Positions 10,985 to 22,100 of a DNA stretch of 64,000 nucleotides are shown one piece after another. The notes under the pieces were generated by a model, which had not been told where the DNA came from, searched no databases, and saw only the letters and a list, made by a program, of their open reading frames with translations. The stretch's first letter is position 1. Each line of letters opens with the position of its first letter. Made by a program: the position numbers and the translations under genes. Source of the DNA: Cordylochernes scorpioides (lineage: Eukaryota; Arthropoda; Arachnida; Pseudoscorpiones; Chernetidae); assembly GCA_030710605.1 (NCBI GenBank), contig CP092870.1:49445061-49509060 (forward strand). Reading direction: 5' to 3'.

Positions 10985-11950
10985 CAATTGAAACAACTCG
11001 GCGACCGTTAAGCAAGTGAGTTCCTTTAATTGGTCAACATTTTATGATCGAACGTTGTACTGTACGTATTACATCCCAAACACGACGCCAGCCATCTCTG
11101 TCTTGAGCTCGATGTACCATCTCGGCGACCGCTAAGCCAGTGAGTTCCTTTAATTGGTCATCATTATATTCGCGATCGAACGTTGTGGCCCACTGTACGT
11201 ATTACATCTCAAACACGACACCAGCCATCTCTGTCTTGAGCTCGATGTACCGTCTCGACGACCGCTAAGCCAGTGAGTTCCTTTAATTGGTCATCATTAT
11301 ATTCGCGATCGAACGTTGTGGCCCACTGTACGTATTACATCTCAAACACGACACCAGCCATCTCTGTCTTGAGCTCGATGTACCATCTCGGCGACCGCTA
11401 AGCCAGTGAGTTCCTTTAATTGGTCATCATTATATTCGCGATCGAACGTTGTACTGTACGTATTACATCTCAAACACGACGCCAGCCATCTCTGTCTTGA
11501 GCTCGATGTACCGTCTCGGCGACTGTTAAACCAGTGAGTTCCTTTAATTGGTCATCATTATATTCGCGATCGAACGTTGTGGCCCACTGTACGTATTACA
11601 TCTCAAACACGACACCAGCCATCTCTGTCTTGAGCTCGATGTACCGTCTCGACGACCGCTAAGCCAGTGAGTTCCTTTAATTGGTCATCATTATATTCGC
11701 GATCGAACGTTGTGGCCCACTGTACGTATTACATCTCAAACACGACACCAGCCATCTCTGTCTTGAGCTCGATGTACCATCTCGGCGACCGCTAAGCCAG
11801 TGAGTTCCTTTAATTGGTCATCATTATATTCGCGATCGAACGTTGTACTGTACGTATTACATCCCAAACACGACGCCAGCCATCTCTGTCTTGAGCTCGA
11901 TGTACCATCTCGGCGACCGTTAAGCCAGTGAGTTCCTTTAATTGGTCCAC
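10985..11950 (-). repeat. Tandem array of a LINE ORF2 C-terminal fragment, ~8 units
   Basis: CAGTGAGTTCCTTTAATTGG recurs at 11138, 11271, 11404, 11532, 11665, 11798 and 11926 (spacing 128-133 bp), with an imperfect first unit near 11013. Read on the - strand the unit encodes DQLKELTGLTVAEMVHRAQD, then RDGWRRVWDV. This resembles the end of non-LTR retrotransposon ORF2 proteins, where an AQDRxxWR-type motif closes the reading frame. The units carry shifts and stops, so nothing is translated. The ORF2 assignment is from motif resemblance only. Confidence 0.75.
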
Positions 11951-12320
11951 GAAGCGGCGGGCGTCCAGGTTTGTGTCGCCCAGACATCATGTCGCCCAGA
12001 CATCAGTCAGTATGGTGTACTCCCTGCGATATGACCGAAGAATCTCAAACAATTCCGTTGTACAGAAGTCGGTCATCTTCCGAAATAGATAGTTGGAACA
12101 GTTATTATGAAATTGCATCGTTTTCTTTTATTTGGTTAATGGACAAGTGTAAATCCACTTTGAAATAAAAGTCGTCACATTTGATGAAGAGGTCGTTAGG
12201 TCAACAATGGCAAGGTCTATCTATAAATGAAAGATCTCCCCCCTGTTCTCTTTCTATCGTTATTTTTGGCTTGTAGGATCTTAGTGCTGTTTTCTACTGG
12301 GAGAGATGGGTTTATCAAAC
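11951..12320. other. non-coding stretch
   Basis: Apart from short repeats of GACATCATGTCGCCCAGACA near 11981, nothing was recognised. Confidence 0.35.
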
Positions 12321-12328
12321 TACCAGCC

Positions 12329-12524
12329 CAGAGCTGGGCAAACTGCGGCTCGCGAGCCACATGCGGCTTCTTTGGATGTGAAGCTCTTTATATAGTTCCA
12401 TACGTAAATATTATTTATGCGAGTATTATTTATTGTCGGCAAAAAAAAAAAAAAAAAGTGGCTCTTTAAAAACTTTGAAATTTTGTCATTTTTGACTCTT
12501 GACTTAAAAGTTTGCCGACCCCTG
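12329..12524. mobile_element. Non-autonomous hAT element (196 bp)
   Basis: The left end CAGAGCTGGGCAAACTGCGG and the right end, read inward, CAGGGGTCGGCAAACTTTT are terminal inverted repeats of hAT type. The flanks TACCAGCC (12321-12328) and TACTAGCC (12525-12532) are an 8-bp target-site duplication with one mismatch, the hAT signature. The interior (CTCGCGAGCCACATGCGGC ... GTGGCTCTTT) is itself partly inverted and encodes no transposase. Confidence 0.85.
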
Positions 12525-12532
12525 TACTAGCC

Positions 12533-12890
12533 GAATGACCCGGGTTTTCCCCGACAGCATTTATTGCTCCTACGCCGTCATTACGTCTTATGTCAGCCTT
12601 GTCCACCTCCCCCACACACCAATCCCCGTCGCGCCATCCTCCCGCAGCTGGATTCTTCCCCAACCTTACTTCTCTCAGTTACCGCAGTCAGGCGCTGGTT
12701 GCGAGTGAAATAGGAAAATTTGTTGATAACTCCAAGGATATTTGAGATAGAAGCCTGAACATTTGCCTATACGTTTTTCCAGATTCAACTCTATATAGAG
12801 TTAAAATTTCTGCCAGATTTAGTTACGTATTGTGTGGATGTGTATAGCCGACAAACATGCATAAATACATACATACACTGACTTTATATA
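12533..12890. other. non-coding stretch
   Basis: A GC-richer block at 12540-12700 has no frame resembling a known protein. Nothing else was recognised. Confidence 0.35.
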
Positions 12891-12892
12891 TA

Positions 12893-13060
12893 CAGTAGAA
12901 CCTCCCCCTGTAAAGGACAACACCTAATTGCAGAGCTAAAGTGTCTTTTAGGGAAAGGTATCCTCTTACCGGAGAGTTGCTAAATATTAAAAATGGTAAT
13001 TTTGCAAATGAAAACTGTACTTTGTGTAGAGGTGTTCGCTAAAGGGAGGTTGTTCTACTG
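12893..13060. mobile_element. Complete P1 MITE (168 bp)
   Basis: Flanked by TA on both sides (12891-12892 and 13061-13062). The ends are CAGTAGAACCTCCCCCTG and GGGAGGTTGTTCTACTG. The interior carries GTGTCTTTTAGGGAAAGGT and the AAAATGGTAATTTTGCAAAT centre seen in all P1 copies. This is one of the single-copy forms from which the arrays at 28032 and 49312 derive. Confidence 0.88.
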
Positions 13061-13062
13061 TA

Positions 13063-14430
13063 TACAGTAGGACTTGGATAATTTGAATATTTATCTTGGT
13101 CTCTAGAATTTCCGTTTCGAATTCGATTTTTTTTTGTCCCATGGGCTTTGAATTATTCAAGTTGGACCATGTAACGTGTTTGTTAGTTGACGTTAATCAG
13201 CAAGAAGTATTTCCTTTAGCCTAACTGCCGACATAAGAGAAAATATCTTTATTTACGGGGCTGCTAACCAAAATAAATGATTTTTGAGCCCCGATGGCCG
13301 CGTAAAGCGGAATATATAAAACCACTATGACCAGTCTAGGGACAGGATCTCCGTTAGGGAAGAGGCAGATTAGACCGGATTGGGTCCGCGGAGGTCAGGA
13401 GGCAGGAAGAGAGGACTAAAACTTTGCAGCTCTAGCTCTGGCAGTTGGGCAAGACATTGTTCTTGCCTCGTGGTCGGCAGAGAGGCCCTTGGCTGAGCAG
13501 TTGGCGCACTTGGCTGTGCGCGGGTTAGTGCCGACATAAATTTACATGTGGATATATAATACAATAAGACAACTCCACAGAGTACCATCAGTGATGTGCT
13601 CACTGGTAATTTACTATACATCCTGTAGGTATGCCAGCTGCCGTTACAGACTATATATGATGAAACCTATTTATTTCCCAAATGGAATATACTTGGGGGA
13701 ATCGGAGGTTATTCCCCACCACCCCTCGATGAATCCCAAGTTATATTTTCCTAACACCCACTATCTTGCTACGATACGCCAACTTTACCTGCGTGATTAT
13801 GTTGATACCGAAAATATTTACTACTCTCCTTCTGGATAAAACATTTGTTTATAAATATGTAAATTTTTTCAAGGCGATTGATAAAATGAGGGAAGAAGTG
13901 CTCAACTCGACAGACAACGGCTGATTGCTCCCCTTCCCCTCTAAATTGCTTTTCCTCCTCACTCATGTACATATATAACATTTTAGGGGAATCTCCTTGT
14001 AAGACAATAGTGTCTTAATAAAGGTTTTTGTTGATACCGTCGTTCAAATATACCTAAGATCTTAAAACAAACACAGCAATACCTAGCAGGGGGATAGAAG
14101 TCGCGGCGGTGGGTCTGTAGCAAGATGGGGGTTGGGGGGGACCAGCCATTAATGATTTTCATCCTTCCCTCGATGAGAAACTCCCCAGGTGCTCCAATTG
14201 GCTCCGTTGCTGCTAAATACCATCCCCTTCTAGTGGTGGGAGGGAGGAGTCCATTTTAAACAGAGGGGGGTAGAGAGATTGAAACTACTTTATTTCAATG
14301 TTCATATAAGATTAAATACAGTATAAATATGATTATATAATGATAAATATATGAATAAATAGATAAAAATAATTGATAAATACATATAGTTAAGAAAAAG
14401 GCTTCTCCTTATCGTGCAACTTTTTCACAT
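13063..14430. other. non-coding stretch
   Basis: The GC-richer block at 13320-13540 has no protein resemblance or clear splice pairing. GTCTTAATAAAGGTTTTTG at 14011 is an edge of the 98-109-bp repeat family. Otherwise nothing was recognised. Confidence 0.35.
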
Positions 14431-14752
14431 ATAGTTAAACCTGTCTATAGCGCCCCCTCTTGGGACTCACCAAAATAGGGTGCTATAGAGAGGGCGTGCT
14501 ATAGACAGGTCACTTTCTGTTCAAAATAACTTTATTAGGTACCGCTCAACAAGAGCAACCTAGTTTATGATAATTGAAACAGTGAATAATATGTGAAGGT
14601 TATTCACATATTAAACAAAATATTAACGCGGGATTTAATCCCGGTTCATGACTTTTATTTTTTCGAGACAGGTCACTTTTAATGTAAATCGCATCGTACT
14701 ACGTATTTAAAATCGGGCGCTATAGAGAGGAAGGCGCTATAAACAGGTATAT
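14431..14752. mobile_element. P2 MITE, interrupted copy
   Basis: Left part: GTTAAACCTGTCTATAGCGC, TTGGGACTCACCAAAATAGG and TGCTATAGACAGGTCAC, i.e. one P2 unit. Right part: TTTAAAATCGGGCGCTATAG to AAACAGGTATATA. A ~150-bp unrelated stretch (about 14520-14670) lies between. This low-copy form is the parent type of the 3.6 kb array at 23407. Confidence 0.78.
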
Positions 14753-15480
14753 AAGTCGGCATTGGTAGCGCCCACCGCGGGAAAGACTCCGCCACCGATG
14801 GACTGCGAGAGTTCACAGAGTGGGCAGGTCGATGTGATGGCTGGTGTTACCCAACTCAAGACCAAGATGGTACTTGTAGATGGTAGCCACACTTGTTAGT
14901 TGCATTGCCTCGGGCAGAGAGTGAGAGAGATATCTAAGATAAAAGAAATTAATGATGAAGAAATTATTTCTTCTTCTTTTTAAGGGGTTCCCCCACACGT
15001 TTTCATACTTTTTTATCAACCAAAAGGGGGAAAAAAAAGTATTACAACGTTATAAGCCTAGTAACAAATTTCAGAGGTAGTTGGTATCTTAAAATATGGC
15101 TCATTCTAAGAAGCCATAACACTAATTATATATCGTTTTTTTTTTCAATCAGATACTAAAACACAATTTAGATTATAGCTACAAAAAACAAAAAAAGACT
15201 TTTAATCCAAATAAATTAATAGCGTGTGTCATTTCGGCTACAGCATTGTTACCAAGGGGAGAGATATCTAAAATAAATTAATGGTGAAGAAATTATTTAT
15301 TCTTTTTTAAAAATAGTTTTCACTTCACGTTTTTCTTCTTTTTGATTATCCAAATTGAAGGAGTGAAAAAAAGAAGTATTTAGGTGTGACAACTTGATAA
15401 ACAAAGTAGTAAATTCTAAAGGTATGAGGTTGCCCCAAAAATTCGTTTTTTTTCTCTAAACGTTTTTCTTATTCTTGGCG
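14753..15480. other. non-coding stretch with family F remnants
   Basis: At 15160-15255 ACACAATTTAGATTATAGCT and AAATTAATAGCGTGTGTCAT are a decayed arm of family F. No exon was recognised. Confidence 0.4.
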
Positions 15481-15700
15481 AATAATATTATTACGGCGAG
15501 TACATAATAATACAGTTACTATATACATAATACAAAGACATTATACATAACAGCGAATAATATTATTACGGCGAATACATAATAATACATAATACAATTA
15601 CTTTATACATAATACAAAGACATTATACATAACAGCGTTATTACGGCGAATACATAATAATACATAATACAATTACTTTATACATTATACATAGAGGCAA
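15480..15700. repeat. AT-rich tandem repeat, ~3 imperfect units
   Basis: GCGAATAATATTATTACGGC and ACATAATACAAAGACATTAT recur about every 60-80 bp. The parent is unknown. Confidence 0.75.
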
Positions 15701-15764
15701 ATAATATTGGTATTTCAATTTTTTTGCAAGTGTTCACGAACTTTTGGGACAACATTGTAAATAT

Positions 15765-16105
15765 CATGAAAAAAGAAAGGGGCATCTCCTTATCGTGTAA
15801 CTGAAAGTTGCTGATGGCTGGTGCCATCTATCGGAATAAATATCAACTGTTAGTTGATTTTTAATCATTCCAGAATTGGCCAAATACCCATTTTCGATTA
15901 AACAAGAAAAGATAACTACATACGTGTTTCGGGCTGTTGGACCTCCTTTTCTTGATTAATCAAGAATGGGTATTTGTCCAATTCTGGAATGATTAAAAAT
16001 CAACAGAATAGTTTATATTCATTTCGACAGATGGTGCATGCTATCAGTAACTTTCAGTTGCACGATAAGGAGATGCCTTTTTTTCATAATTTATGCAACT
16101 TATCC
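15765..16105. repeat. Family Z1 foldback pair, hammerhead lost
   Basis: Two Z1 bodies face each other. The left copy runs on the - strand from GCATCTCCTTATCGTGTAAC to the GAAA/stem-II segment (CGGGCTGTTGG at about 15930). The right copy runs on the + strand from TTGATTAATCAAGAATGGG to AGTTGCACGATAAGGAGATG. The join falls within the ribozyme, deleting CUGANGA, as in the copy at 1621-1870. Confidence 0.72.
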
Positions 16106-16530
16106 CAGTACAATATCACATTCTGAATATAGAGCAATCCATAATATATATATATTTAAAAATAAGGATTATTTTGGATTGTAGTAAGATTATTTATTAA
16201 TCCGATATTTCGATGGACCAATCGTCCATCTTTTACGAAGTATTTTGTTATGAAGCACGCAGCAGGTCGCGTGCTTCGGGTGAGCTACGAACGTCTTGTA
16301 AGCTTATTGGGCGATTTTTATTGGGCTTTTTAAAGAATTTACATTTGTACTATTTTTTCACTTGTAGATAATGTAAAGATAAAGGCTGCCTGGCCGGTAT
16401 TGATAGTTCTTAAAATTAAAGATACTTTGGTCAGTGAATATTTTTATTATCTTGTGTCAATTTTCGGTGTTTATTATTGGTGTCAAAAAAAACGTCTAAT
16501 TCTTATGGGCTGCAAAACTAAGGCTATATG
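16106..16530. other. non-coding stretch
   Basis: AT-rich; a TA run lies at 16145-16160. Nothing was recognised. Confidence 0.35.
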
Positions 16531-16534
16531 GATT

Positions 16535-16930
16535 TTTTCTTTCAATCATATGATAAAGCGCACAATTTGGATTATAAATTATAGATACAGGAAAATAAGA
16601 CCTAATAAATTGATAGTGTGTGACGTTTTGGCAACAGCATTGTTACCATCATCAGACAAAAGAATGATTATTGATGATGGTAACAACGTCACACCCTATT
16701 AATTTATTTGTGGATTAGGTCTTATTTTATTGTATTCTTAATCAGATATTTTGAATTGTAACAGTTATATTTGGGACTCTGGTTAAAACAGTTAGGACTT
16801 GACACTTGGGACCTTAGATAAGATACAATTAGGATTTTATAGATTATAAACACAAGGTAATAAGATTATTTATTTGGATTTGGTCTTATTACCTTATGTT
16901 TGGGACCTTAGAATTAAGATGTTTAGCTGA
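16535..16930. repeat. Two family F foldback copies
   Basis: The copy at about 16545-16765 has arms GCACAATTTGGATTATAAAT and TTAGGTCTTATTTTATTGTA around inverted GTTACCATCATCAGACAAAA. A shorter copy at 16820-16910 keeps only AAACACAAGGTAATAAGAT and GGTCTTATTACCTTATG. Family F has long inverted arms and no coding capacity. Confidence 0.65.
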
Positions 16931-16934
16931 ACTC

Positions 16935-17645
16935 CGCCTTTGCTGGCCCCCAAGCCCGGATGAAAAAGGAGGGGGGGGGGGGGAGCAGTAACAAACTCAC
17001 TAAAAATCCTGGGTTCAGCTGGCCATGCTGATAGTACCTTGTAAGGACTCCAAGGATACAGGATGTACTCCATGTTAGCTGTACATGGTGTCTGTTCCTC
17101 ATGTCAGAGGAGGGGGAGCAGTAACAAGCTCACTAAAAATCCTGGGTTCAGCTGGCCATGCTGATAGTACCCTGTAAGGACTCCAGGGATACAGGATGTA
17201 CTCCATGTTAGGAGTGGCTGTACATGGTGTCTGTTACTCATGTCAGAGGAGGGGGAGCAGTAACAAGCTCACTAAAAATCCTGGGTTCAGCTGGCCATGC
17301 TGATAGTACCCTGTAAGGACTCCAGGGATACAGGATGTACTCCATGTTAGGAGTGGCTGTCTGTTCCTCATGTGGCTGTCTGTTCCTCATGTCAGAGGAG
17401 GGGGAGCAGTAACAAGCTCGCTAAACAACCTGGGCTCAGCTGACCATGCTGATAGTACCCTGTAAGGACTCCAGGGATACAGGATGTACTCCATGTTAGG
17501 AGCGGCTGCACATGGTGTCTGTTCCTCATTTCAGAGGCGGCCATTTATTTTGGAGCTAAGTGGGCCTGCCACTGAGTAGTGCTCCCAGTCTTAATGACAA
17601 AGGCAGATGCATTCTACTTCACCCAGTGTGGAGATAAGAAAGAAG
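16935..17645 (-). repeat. C element (- strand) with four tandem C3 modules
   Basis: It starts with the reverse of the C terminus (CTTTGCTGGCCCCCAAGCCC) and a G-run. GGAGCAGTAACAAGCTCAC...ATGGTGTCTGTTCCTCATGT then repeats four times at ~150 bp. It exits through AGTGCTCCCAGTCTTAATGA and GTGTGGAGATAAGAAAGAAG. Confidence 0.85.
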
Positions 17646-17976
17646 AAGAAGATGTTTAGCCAAGTTTTGCAGTTACAGTGAGGTTTACCATTGTATATGA
17701 AAAACATGATTTGATGATTGATAATGCTTTTAAATCCCAAGAAACTAATAAAGTATAAAAATATCTGAAATTAAACATAAAGACAAACAATAAAGAAGCC
17801 ATTGTATAGCAAAAACCTATTTAGAATTATATTGTGTGACTTTCAGTAGCCCAAAATTGTTATCAAACAATGGTAGTCAAGAAGAAACAATGGGCTTGTT
17901 TATCACCTTTAACTTGGTCCAATCTTGTTACTTTGTTTAGAATCCTTTTCTGCCAGTATAACTTTTTATTCTTTCA
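17646..17976. other. non-coding stretch
   Basis: AT-rich, nothing recognised. Confidence 0.35.
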
Positions 17977-18351
17977 ATTATCCCTAGTACACGTGGTACA
18001 GGCCATGATAATAATGGTGGGTAGAAGTTGGCAACTGCTTTTTACTGTAAGTACACCACATGTCTACACATGGTACAAGCCATGATAATCATGGTGAGTA
18101 GAAGTTGACAACTGCTTTTTACTGTAAGTACACCACATGTCTACACATGTGAAAAGCAGTTTGACTTTGCACTTACAAATGTGCCAGAGCCCTGTTTGGT
18201 TACTTGTACTCGCTGGTGGGGTTGGACATTTTGCAAGAATCAGGGGCCATTGGAGCATTTTTTTATCAATTAGAAAAAAAGTGCTCAATGCGAGATTCGC
18301 TCCTTGGTCGTAGCTGTTGAAAACCAAAGGTTTAGACCATCCTTCCACTGA
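17977..18351 (-). repeat. Family S SINE with internal duplication
   Basis: Reverse copy: 3' end at TATCCCTAGTACACGTGGTA, head at GGTTTAGACCATCCTTCCAC. The segment GTACAxGCCATGATAATxATGG...CATGTCTACACATG occurs twice in tandem (from about 17997 and 18074), giving a longer copy than the ~310-bp norm. The B-box region is mutated. Confidence 0.82.
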
Positions 18352-18369
18352 CTCTCAGTGTATTCGTAG

Positions 18370-18575
18370 TATTTGAAGGGTGACTTTTAGAAATACATGT
18401 TTCGATAATAGTATTGTTACCATCTTCAGACAAAAGTACTCAAACTTTTCAATTCAGTAATAAATACTAAAATAATTCAGTATTTTTGTCTGAAGATGGT
18501 AACAATGCTGAAACGTCACACACTATTTATTTATTTGAATTTGGTCTTAAAATACTTTATTTTTAGCTATTATTT
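18370..18575. repeat. Family F foldback copy
   Basis: Inverted arms GTTACCATCTTCAGACAAAA (18417) and GTCTGAAGATGGTAACAATG (18488) are followed by GAAACGTCACACACTATTTA. The outer ends are decayed. Confidence 0.7.
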
Positions 18576-18747
18576 CAAGTATCATTATATGCTCATTTGC
18601 CATTTTGTAATCTTGTGACGTCTCCTTTTGTGACAATTTAAATAATTATATTAATTCTTCTAATAAATCGTTACAGAAAGAAAGATCAAATGAAGAATAA
18701 TTTATAATAAAGGATTAAATATAGGGTGTATAAAATGTAGGGGAATA

Positions 18748-18922
18748 CAGTAGAACCTCCCTGTAAAGGACACCTAATTGCTGAGCCAAAGTGTCCTTTA
18801 GAGAGAGGTGTACTCTTACTGGAGAGTTGCTAAATAGTAAAAATGGTAATTTTTCAAATGAAAACTGTCTTTTGTAGAGAGGTGTCCTCTAGCGCGAGTG
18901 TCTTCTCATGGAGGTTCTACTG
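18748..18922. mobile_element. Complete P1 MITE (175 bp)
   Basis: Flanked by TA (18746-18747 and 18923-18924). The ends CAGTAGAACCTCCCTGTAAA and CATGGAGGTTCTACTG are near-perfect inverted repeats. The left half has TGTCCTTTAGAGAGAGGTGT, the right half TTTGTAGAGAGGTGTCCTCT. This is the best reference copy of P1 in the window. Confidence 0.9.
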
Positions 18923-19079
18923 TAGTTGTATATGTGTACAAATTTCTTCACTAAGGGAGGTTTCCCCGCCTTGAGAGAACACTCCTCCCCTCTTGTTTAA
19001 GAACCTGTGAAGGCTTTGTATGAAAAGGTTTTAAGTTGTCCTATGCCTGAGACAAGATTTTAATGTCTGTCTGTTGCAG

Positions 19080-19181
19080 GAGTTTGCCTCCATCACCAAG
19101 GAGCTCAACCAGGCTCGGGAACAGCTCCTGGAGAAAGACGAGGAGATTCAGGAGCTAAAGGCTGAAAGGAACAACACCCGG
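19080..19181 (+). CDS. PPFIA: Liprin-alpha exon 1 of window
   Basis: Acceptor TGTTGCAG, donor GTGAGT, phase 0 to 0, 34 codons. It reads [20 protein letters not shown], then [14 protein letters not shown], the start of the conserved liprin-alpha coiled coil, where vertebrate proteins have [21 protein letters not shown]. Rich in E/K/Q/L heptads. The preceding exon, which should end in Q, was not found. Confidence 0.95.
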
Positions 19182-22100
19182 GTGAGTTTTTACCTTACCC
19201 TCCCCCCCACATTGCTGATAAATATAGGTTCAGATGGTTTTTGCCTTTCCCAGCATTTTATGGCAGTCATCCTTTTCTCAAAATTAATCTGTTTACATAA
19301 ATAAAAGTATTTTAAGGTAAATTTTGAATTATAGATTATAAACACAAGGTAATAAGACCAAATCCAATGATAAGGTACAATTTGGATTATTGATTATACA
19401 CACAAGGTAATAATACCAAATCATAAAAAGAAAAAGAAAATTGTATAATAATCATTCATTTCATTAAGAAAATTTCTAATTATGTTAATGTTCATGTGTG
19501 TATTATCTTTGAGTTTCTTGGAAAGTTGCCTGTTGAAGGACGTCAAAGTCCGAAAGCTTGCCGATTATACCGCACAAATAAAATAAACTTGTCGCAGTAA
19601 ACTTTGATTTCTTATTCAAGATGTTGGCTGGTGATTCCTTCCCTTGTAATAAGTTTTTTTTTTTTTTTGCTTATCCCTAGTACACGTGGTACAGGCCATG
19701 ATAATCATGGTGGGTAGAAGTAGGCAATTGCTTTTACAGTAATTGAACTACATGTCTACACATGTGAAAAGCAGTTCGACTTTGCACTTACAAAATGTGC
19801 CAGAGCCCCGTTTGGTTACTTGCACTTGCTGGTTAGGTTGGACTTTTGCAAGAATCTCGGGGGCCATTGGAGCATTTTTTTTTTAAACATAAAAAAGTGC
19901 CCAATGCGGGAATAGAACCCGGGTCGTAATGGTCGAAAACCAATGGTTTAGACCATCCTTCCACTGTAATAAGTATAAGTGTTAATCCTTCCGGTGTCCT
20001 GGCCCGGTCAGTTTTCCTTTGTTGAGTCAAATAAAGCCGCAGGCTCTATTCTTGATGGTGCCCTTCCGTCAATATATATATATTCCTTTAAGTTTCCACT
20101 TTGCAACCATGCTGCCCCTGGCACATAAAAACTTTGGTTTTCTCAGAAGATGCACGCTGAGTCGTTTAAGAAACTAAGGTGGATAGCTGTTTGGCATCGT
20201 TTATGGTTAGAGCTAGTCCGGTATCTGATCAAACTGATAGATGTCAATCTCTACACCTTCCTTTATAGTTGGTCGTCTTAATTCCTTCTTCTTTCTTATC
20301 TCCACTCAATCATATTAAGGTATCAAGTTTGTGAAGCTTGAGACTTTTGATGGTGTCTGCCGGGGAAGAGTAGAGCTCATCAATGGATGATTCAATACAG
20401 TCAGTAATGTCTTCTTCTTTCTTATCTTCACTCAATCATATCAGGGTATCAAGCTTGTAGAGCTTGTTGATGGTGTCTGCTGGGGAAGAGTAGAGCTCAT
20501 CAATGGATAAGTCAATACAGTCAATAATGTTCTCTTTCTTAACTCCAACATATCAGGGTATCAAGTCTGTAGAGCTTGTTGATGGTGTCTGCTGGGGATG
20601 AGTCAATAATGTCTTCTTCTTTCTTATCTCCACTCAATCATATCAGGGTATCAAGCTTGTAGAGCTTGTTGATGGTGTCTGTGCTAGGGATGAGTAGAGC
20701 TCATCAATGGATGAGTCAATACAGTCAATAATGTCTTCTTTCTTATCTCCACTCAATCATATCAGGGTATCAAGCTTGTAGAACTTGTTGATGGTGTCTG
20801 CTGGGGATGAGTAGAGCTCATCAATGGATGAGTCAATACAGTCAATAATGTCTTCTTCTTTCTTATCTCCACTCAATCATATCAGGGTATCAAGCTTGTA
20901 GAGCTTGTTGTTGGTGTCTGCCGAGGATGAGTAGAGCTCATCAATGGATGAGTCAATACAGTCAATGATGTGTTTTGGGGTTGCAAGTTGAGAATTGCAG
21001 GCTTAATTCCTGCCATTCTATATTGGCTGATTTATTTTTAACAATAATGTGTTGTTAAATACTGCCACGTGGAAAATTAGGAAAGATAAACTTCAGGATG
21101 ACACAGCAATTTATTTTAGGCAAATACATACTATATAAGATACAAAAGATAAGCAATAAGGGAAGTTTGCAGAACAGAAAAAGAAGATAAATATCAAAAA
21201 TGATACTCAGTTAATAAAATAATAAATACTTTGTTACATAGCTTCTTCCCTATGGGAGCTGTAACCCACAGCTTGCAATTATTGTAGACAATTTAAACAG
21301 TTTTATTGATTCTTTTATTCAAATTTTACAAAGGTGGAAAAATAAAAGAGTAAAAGGGAATATAAAGTGTAGGGGTATATATACAAGGTGTGTTCAAAAA
21401 GTATCGGGACTTTTGTGTTTTTTCAAAAATTATTTATTTATTCATGAATATCCATTTTGTCTCCTTCAAAGTTATCCCCATGAGATATTATACACTTGTG
21501 CCAACAGTTTTTCTAATCTTCGAAGCACTTCAAAAAATCATTTTTAAAAATCTTTTTCAGCTCCTCCTTCGATGCCGTCTTTATCTCGTCAAGCGTAGCG
21601 TAATGTCGTCCTTTCATGGGCCTCTTCAGTTTAGGGAACAAGAAAAAGTCACAGGGGGCCAGATCTGGGGAATACGGTGGCTGCGGCATCATTAGTGTGT
21701 TGTTTTTGGCCAAAAAGTCGGGCACAAGCAACGATGTGTGAGCAGGGGCGTTATCGTGGTGCAAAAGCCAATTTTTGTTCTTCCACAAATCCAGGCCTTT
21801 CTGGCGGATTGCTTCGCGCAAATTGCGCATAACTTGCAGGTAATATTCCTTATTGACTGTTCTACCCTGTGGCAAGAACTCATGTTCCACCACGCCCCTG
21901 CAATCGAAGAAAACTGTCAGCAAAACTTTCACATTCGACCGAACTTGGCGCGCTTTTTTCGGTCTTGGTTCGTGCGGCAGCTTACATTGAGATGATTGAG
22001 CTTTGGTTTCCACGTCATAACCATAAACCCACGCTTCGTCACCAGTTATGACCCTCTGGAGCAAATTTGGGTCGTCGCGGACAGAGTCCAACATCTCATT

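Noticed and set aside
13370-13621. 83-codon - strand frame in a GC-rich block
   Set aside because: No recognisable motif; composition alone is not sufficient evidence.
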